Positions 59,813 to 64,000 of a DNA stretch of 64,000 nt are shown in pieces; the first letter of the stretch is position 1; each line of letters starts with the position of its first letter. The stretch lies in assembly GCF_963676685.1 (NCBI RefSeq), contig NC_092356.1:45161601-45225600 (forward strand). Direction: 5' to 3'. Made by a program: the position numbers and the translations under genes. The notes below the pieces were generated by a model, which saw only the letters and a list, made by a program, of their open reading frames with translations, did not search any database and was not told the origin of the DNA. The stretch comes from Mytilus edulis (lineage: Eukaryota; Mollusca; Bivalvia; Mytilida; Mytilidae).

Positions 59813-60161
59813 GTAATGCATCAATCATTTGATTCTTGGAAGCGGGGCTTTAATTTAAAAATGAAAAAGATAAATATGCACCAAGACTGAATGGAAAATG
59901 TTTTCGGTTCTGTGTTAAGAAAAAAATCCCCCATTCCGTATAAAAGGACTGCTTCCAAACAAGATACAACATCATTGTTTAATGTTATTCGATTTCTTTT
60001 AATCTTGATAAACTTTTAAAGTACAGCTCTTTATAAGAACCAGGCAGAGTGCCATATACATGTGATATATGGGGGGTTCCAGATTTTATCTATACTTGGA
60101 CTAATAGAAGCAATAAATGAATACTGCTAAAAAAAAAATTTTGAGTGTGAAAATATGAGTT

Positions 60162-60750
60162 GTTGCCATGGTAACAGACACACTATTTTTGGGTTGTTAA
60201 GCATTGTAAAATCATTCAAAAATCAGCTAAATCACCACATTTTAGAGCCTGAATATGAATAGAATTATGCATTTTTCATTAATGTTCATATGTAACATTT
60301 ATACAACTTGGTTTAGGCATCATTTTAGTGAAGATTGCATGTCAACCAAGTTTGTATATTTTTTGAAAAATTTTGCGAAAAAATGCATATTTTCTACATT
60401 TTTGAAAATGGGATTTTTTCGAAATAATCAAATTTTCTCAGGTGTTTTTAAAAAAAGTGCAAATGTGTACAGAATAGTTAGCACTGTAGTAATGAAGGTT
60501 GGACACTACTTTACCAAATTAAATAGAAAAATGTGTGGGATTCTTTTTAGTTTTATCACCATAGCAACCGATTTTTTCCTTGGAAACAGAGTTTGTATTT
60601 GCAGAATATTGCAGTTTTAGAGCTTAAATGTCCTGAATTGTTTTATAACCAATAAGAAAACACATAAAACCAACACAAACTTTAAATTACTATCGTCAAG
60701 TGTTGTTGACTTCAATTGTTACCACGGAAACACATATCATCCATAGCAAC
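60162..60750. promoter_or_regulatory. Cluster of X-box-like (RFX-type) palindromes
   Basis: GTTGCCATGGTAAC at 60162-60175 is a perfect match to the X-box pattern GTNRCC-N(0-3)-RGYAAC. Looser relatives follow: ATCACCATAGCAAC (60555-60568), GTTACCACGGAAAC (60718-60731) and ATCCATAGCAAC (60739-60750). They lie 350-940 bp after the second EF-hand exon. The surrounding ~600 bp may itself be a dispersed repeat, so regulation is only a possibility. Confidence 0.4.
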
Positions 60751-61432
60751 ATCCACTTAAAAACTGCAAAAATAGAAATTTATGTAAAAAAATACATAAA
60801 TAGAGGGTGTTTATTTTCAAATTGGAATATGGCTTCATTCTTTGCTTCACTCACAGTCTTGTCTGGGTTTTTTTCCTTCAGATTGTTCAATAAATGTTAT
60901 ATATAATGTAACATTGGGGTTGGAGGGGGGGAGGGGGTAGGGGGGTATGTTGATTTTTTAAAATGTTGCATACAAGTAGATACTTAAAAAGATAATTGCA
61001 TTTGGTCAGACTTTGTTCCGAGTTCATCATCTGATTATCAATTTTTGGAAGTTAGTAGATGATGAACTTCATGGGTTTACAATAACTGGGCCAACCTGGC
61101 TTATGGCAAGGCAAGATAGATATGGCCCTAACAATTGTAAGAAAATTCTTAATTTCTTATGGCACACACCCGTCTAAGATGTTATTCCAGCATAAATCAC
61201 AAAATTGACCTGTAACATAATATTAACAAACCAATAATAGAATCATTTGGTCAAAGCATTTCTAAACTGAAATTTAAGTGTGATGGACGGACGGATAGAC
61301 GGACAGGCAAATTGAACACATTTTAAGTTGGTGGTGACTTAAAAACTTAAAAAAATAATAATAGTCAATTGTTGATCGCTAATATCAGAAGTCCAGTATA
61401 ATGGAATCCTCTTTAAATATACATGTAGCTAT
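60751..61432. other. Non-coding
   Basis: Contains a G-rich run (GGTTGGAGGGGGGGAGGGGG, 60916-60945) and GATGGACGGACGGATAGACG at ~61284. No exon completing EF hand 4 is recognised. Confidence 0.4.
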
Positions 61433-61593
61433 CAGTGGCTGATCCAGAACTTTTCCTAAGGGGGGCCCGCTGACTGACCTAAGGGGGGGGGGGGGGGGGG
61501 TTTGCTCCAGTCATGCTTCAATGATTCCCTATATAATCAACCAAATTTTTCCCACAAAAAGGGGGGGGCGGGTCCCCCCTGGATCCGCCTATG
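61433..61593. mobile_element. Small MITE with CAGTGGCGGATCCAG-type ends
   Basis: CAGTGGCTGATCCAGAACTT at the left mirrors CCCCCCTGGATCCGCCTATG at the right. GCTAT flanks both sides (61428-61432; 61594-61598). The interior carries a run of about 19 G and ends in more G-runs. Its ends are of the same type as those of the element at 24174-25185. Confidence 0.75.
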
Positions 61594-61616
61594 GCTATTA
61601 ACATATCATTAATAGA

Positions 61617-61935
61617 TATAGGAAGATGTGGTGTGAGTGCCAATGAGACAACTCTCCATACAAATAACAATTTAAAAAGTAAACCATTATAGGTTAAAGT
61701 ACGGCCTTCAACACGGAGCCTTGGCTCACACCGAACAACAAGCTATAAAGGGCCCCAAAATTACTAGTGTAAAACCATTCAAACGGGAAAACCAACGGTC
61801 TAATCTATATAAACAAAAAGAGATCCGAGAAACACGTATATATTACATAAACAAACGACAACTACTGTACATCAGATTCCTGACTTAGGACAGGTGCAAA
61901 CATTTGCAGCGGGATTAAACGTTTTAATGGATCCA
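61617..61935 (-). repeat. Dispersed mussel repeat, opposite-strand copy
   Basis: GGAAGATGTGGTGTGAGTGC, CAATGAGACAACTCTCCATA, GTACGGCCTTCAACACGGAG and GACTTAGGACAGGTGCAAAC, in this order, are the complement of the repeat at 40016-40135 and related to 36540-36600 and 32060-32440. Confidence 0.75.
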
Positions 61936-62213
61936 AACCTTCTCCCTTTTTCTGAAACAATAGCATAACATAACTCCTTTGTTGTACTACTATCCCGCAA
62001 TTAAAATTCAGGATCTCCGAGATAGACAAATAGAATACATCTGCTAAGTTGGAATTGTGCTAATCCCGGTAAAATAGTTATGCTATTACCGGCAAGATTA
62101 TCAAATCAAAATTATCAAGCAAAATAATTGTATCAATATGAATTATTCCTTACTATGCGTCGTTCTACATACATCTCATAAGTTCAAGATTCCGATAACA
62201 TTATATCTTGTTT

Positions 62214-62234
62214 TGTGTGTGTGTGTGTGTGTGT
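62214..62234. repeat. (GT)n microsatellite
   Basis: About ten GT repeats directly before the 160-bp tandem array. Confidence 0.95.
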
Positions 62235-62235
62235 C

Positions 62236-63040
62236 AAAAGGAAGGTTTGGATTGATTTATGGAGTGTTGGTCACAACAGTTTAGGAATTAGGGGCCAAAA
62301 AGGGCCCAAATAAGCATTTTCTTGGTTTTCGCACTATAACTTTAGTTTAAGTAAATAGAAATCTATGAAAGTTTTACACAAGGTTTGTGACTACAAAAGG
62401 AAGGTTGGGATTGATTTTGAGAGTTTAGGTCGTAACAGTTCAGGAATTAGGGGCCAAAAAGGGGCTCAAATAAGTATTTTTCTTTGTTTTCGCACCATAA
62501 CTTTAGTATAGGTAAATAGAAATCTATGAAATTTAAACACAAGGTTTATGACCACAAAAGGAAGGTTGGGATTGATTTAGGGAGTTTTGGTTTTAACAGT
62601 TTAGGAATTAGGGGCCAAAAAAAGGGCCCAAATAAGCATTATTCTTGGTTTTCGCACAATAACATTAGTATAAGTAAATAGAAATCAATGAAACTTAAAC
62701 ACAAGGTTTATGACCACAAAAGGAAGGTTGGGATTGATTTTGGGAGTTGAGGTCCCAACAGTTTATGAATAAGGGGCCAAAGAGGGGCCCAAATAAGCAT
62801 TTTTCTTGGTTTTCCGACCTAACTTCAGTATAAGTTAATAGAAATCTATGAAATTTAAACACAAGGTTTATGACAATGAAAGGAAGGTTCGGATTGATTT
62901 TGGGAGTTTTGGTCCCAACAGTTTAGGAATAAGGGGCCCAAAGGGTCCAAAATTAAACTTTGTTTGATTTCATCAAAAATTGAATAATTGGGGTTCTTTT
63001 ATATGCCGAATCTAACTGTATATGTAGATTCTTAATTTTT
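62236..63040. repeat. ~160-bp tandem repeat, 5 copies
   Basis: GAAGGTTNGGATTGATTT starts at 62241, 62400, 62561, 62723 and 62883 (periods 159-162). Each copy continues with ACAGTTTAGGAATTAGGGGC, CAAATAAGCATTTTTCTTGG, and AAATAGAAATCTATGAAA. The array passes directly into the next one. Confidence 0.95.
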
Positions 63041-63600
63041 GGTCCAGTTTTCAAATTGATCTACATTAAGGTCCAAAGGGTCCAAAATTAAACCAAGTTT
63101 GATTTTAACAAAAATTGAATCCTTGGGGTTCTTTGATAAATATGCTGAACTAAACATGTACTTAGATTTTTCATTATGGGCCCAGTTTTCAAGTTTGTCC
63201 AAATTGTGGTCCAAAATTTAACTTTGTTTGATATCAACAAAAATTGAATCCTTGTGGTTCTTTGATATGCTGAATCTAAACATGTACTTAGATTTTTGAT
63301 TATAGGCCCAGTTTTCAAGTTGTTCCAAATTGGGGTTCAAAATAAACTTTGTTTGATTTCAACAAAATTGTATATTTGAGGCTTTTGGACATATGCTTAA
63401 TCTAACCATGTATTTAGATTTTTGATGTTTTGGACCGGTTATCAAATTGGTCCACATTGAGGTCTAAAGGGTCCAAAATTGAACTTTATTTGATTTCATA
63501 AAAAATTGAATTCTTGGGGTTCTTTGATATGCTGAATCTAACCATGTATTTTGATTTTGGATATTGGACCATAATAGGTAATGTCCAATTTAAAATTTAA
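62941..63600. repeat. ~131-bp tandem repeat, 5 copies
   Basis: GGGTCCAAAATTAAACTTTG or variants start at 62943, 63078, 63208, 63334 and 63469. Units carry TTGATTTCANCAAAAATTGA, GGGGTTCTTTGATATGCTGA and CCAGTTTTCAAATTG. Minus-strand ORFs here follow the repeat. Together with the preceding array it forms one composite repeat ending near 63840 (CCTTTGGTATCTTTCGTCCC). Confidence 0.9.
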
Positions 63601-64000
63601 AGCTTTTAAGTTTAAGTTCTGAGACCACATTCATTATGTGTCAGAAACCTTTGTTGTGTCAACTATTTAATCATAATCCAAATTCAGAGCTGTATTAAGC
63701 TTGAATGTTGTGTCCATACTTGCCCCAATGTTCAGGGTTCGAACTCTGCGGTCGTATAAAGCTACTGTCCCTTTGGTATCTTTCGTCCCTCTTCTACTCC
63801 CTGCGGATCATCTTGTTTTAGGTTCAAATTTCAAAAAAAATATTTTGCTATTCTCAACGTTTTTTTTTACCTTTACATGAATTACGCCCCTATTTTCTGT
63901 ATCTGTCTCTGTAACCTTTATAAAAGACTGCATTAATCCCGAGATTTGGAATGAAACCACTAAGCTGAGAATATTTGCATAAATACAAGATTAATAACAG

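Noticed and set aside
60255..60620. 121-codon ORF
   Set aside because: AT-rich composition (Phe, Ile, Lys), no domain, and lies in probable intron/repeat sequence.
63032..63318. Minus-strand ORFs near the end of the window
   Set aside because: They are readings of the ~131-bp tandem repeat and repeat the same residues at the unit spacing.

Overview
This is a window of animal nuclear DNA, most likely from a marine mussel (Mytilus or a close bivalve). It is AT-rich and its genes have long introns with GT-AG borders. Much of the rest is dispersed and tandem repeats that I recognise from memory as typical of mussel DNA, so the species call is inference. I see no bacterial or organellar genes, no CRISPR array and no operon.

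Three host genes are supported, all on the + strand. (1) A complete phospholipid scramblase gene has coding exons from 9853 to 16129 (9 coding exons, about 259 residues) and perhaps a 5' untranslated exon ending at 9583. (2) A three-exon gene (17756-20648) encodes a 307-residue, very basic protein that I do not recognise. (3) Two internal exons of an EF-hand calcium-binding protein lie at 55773-55919 and 59564-59812; its first and last exons are not seen. Two weaker minus-strand exon candidates are listed at 18063-18223 and 55480-55558.

The rest is repeat-dominated. 1-9800: a decayed Tc1-like transposase, a ~178-bp satellite (14 units), a small element with terminal inverted repeats and a 71-codon ORF, and a CCCTTATG-ended element. 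20800-29200: a hairpin, a hAT-like element with a remnant N-terminal ORF, and a 1.95-kb foldback element built of AATCGACGTCC repeats. 29236-31840: a 28/29-bp minisatellite of about 90 units. 32000-38060: dispersed mussel repeats, a tRNA-derived SINE, a TA-flanked foldback MITE and a broken reverse transcriptase. 40300-46000: a three-copy diverged duplication whose middle copy was hit by a 3,047-bp element with GATGACCGT-rich inverted ends and a CCATT target duplication. 47000-52900: three ~1.38-kb diverged tandem copies, one hit by a SINE with an 11-bp target duplication and another by a 1.3-kb repeat. 57600-63840: further dispersed repeats and two adjacent tandem arrays (~160 bp x5, ~131 bp x5).

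The most unusual signal is in the scramblase gene. The end of coding exon 8 together with its splice donor is tandemly amplified about 20 times into the following intron, giving about 15 canonical GTAAGT donors in 760 bp. The same gene also has an apparent splice/frame conflict at the exon 5-6 junction.
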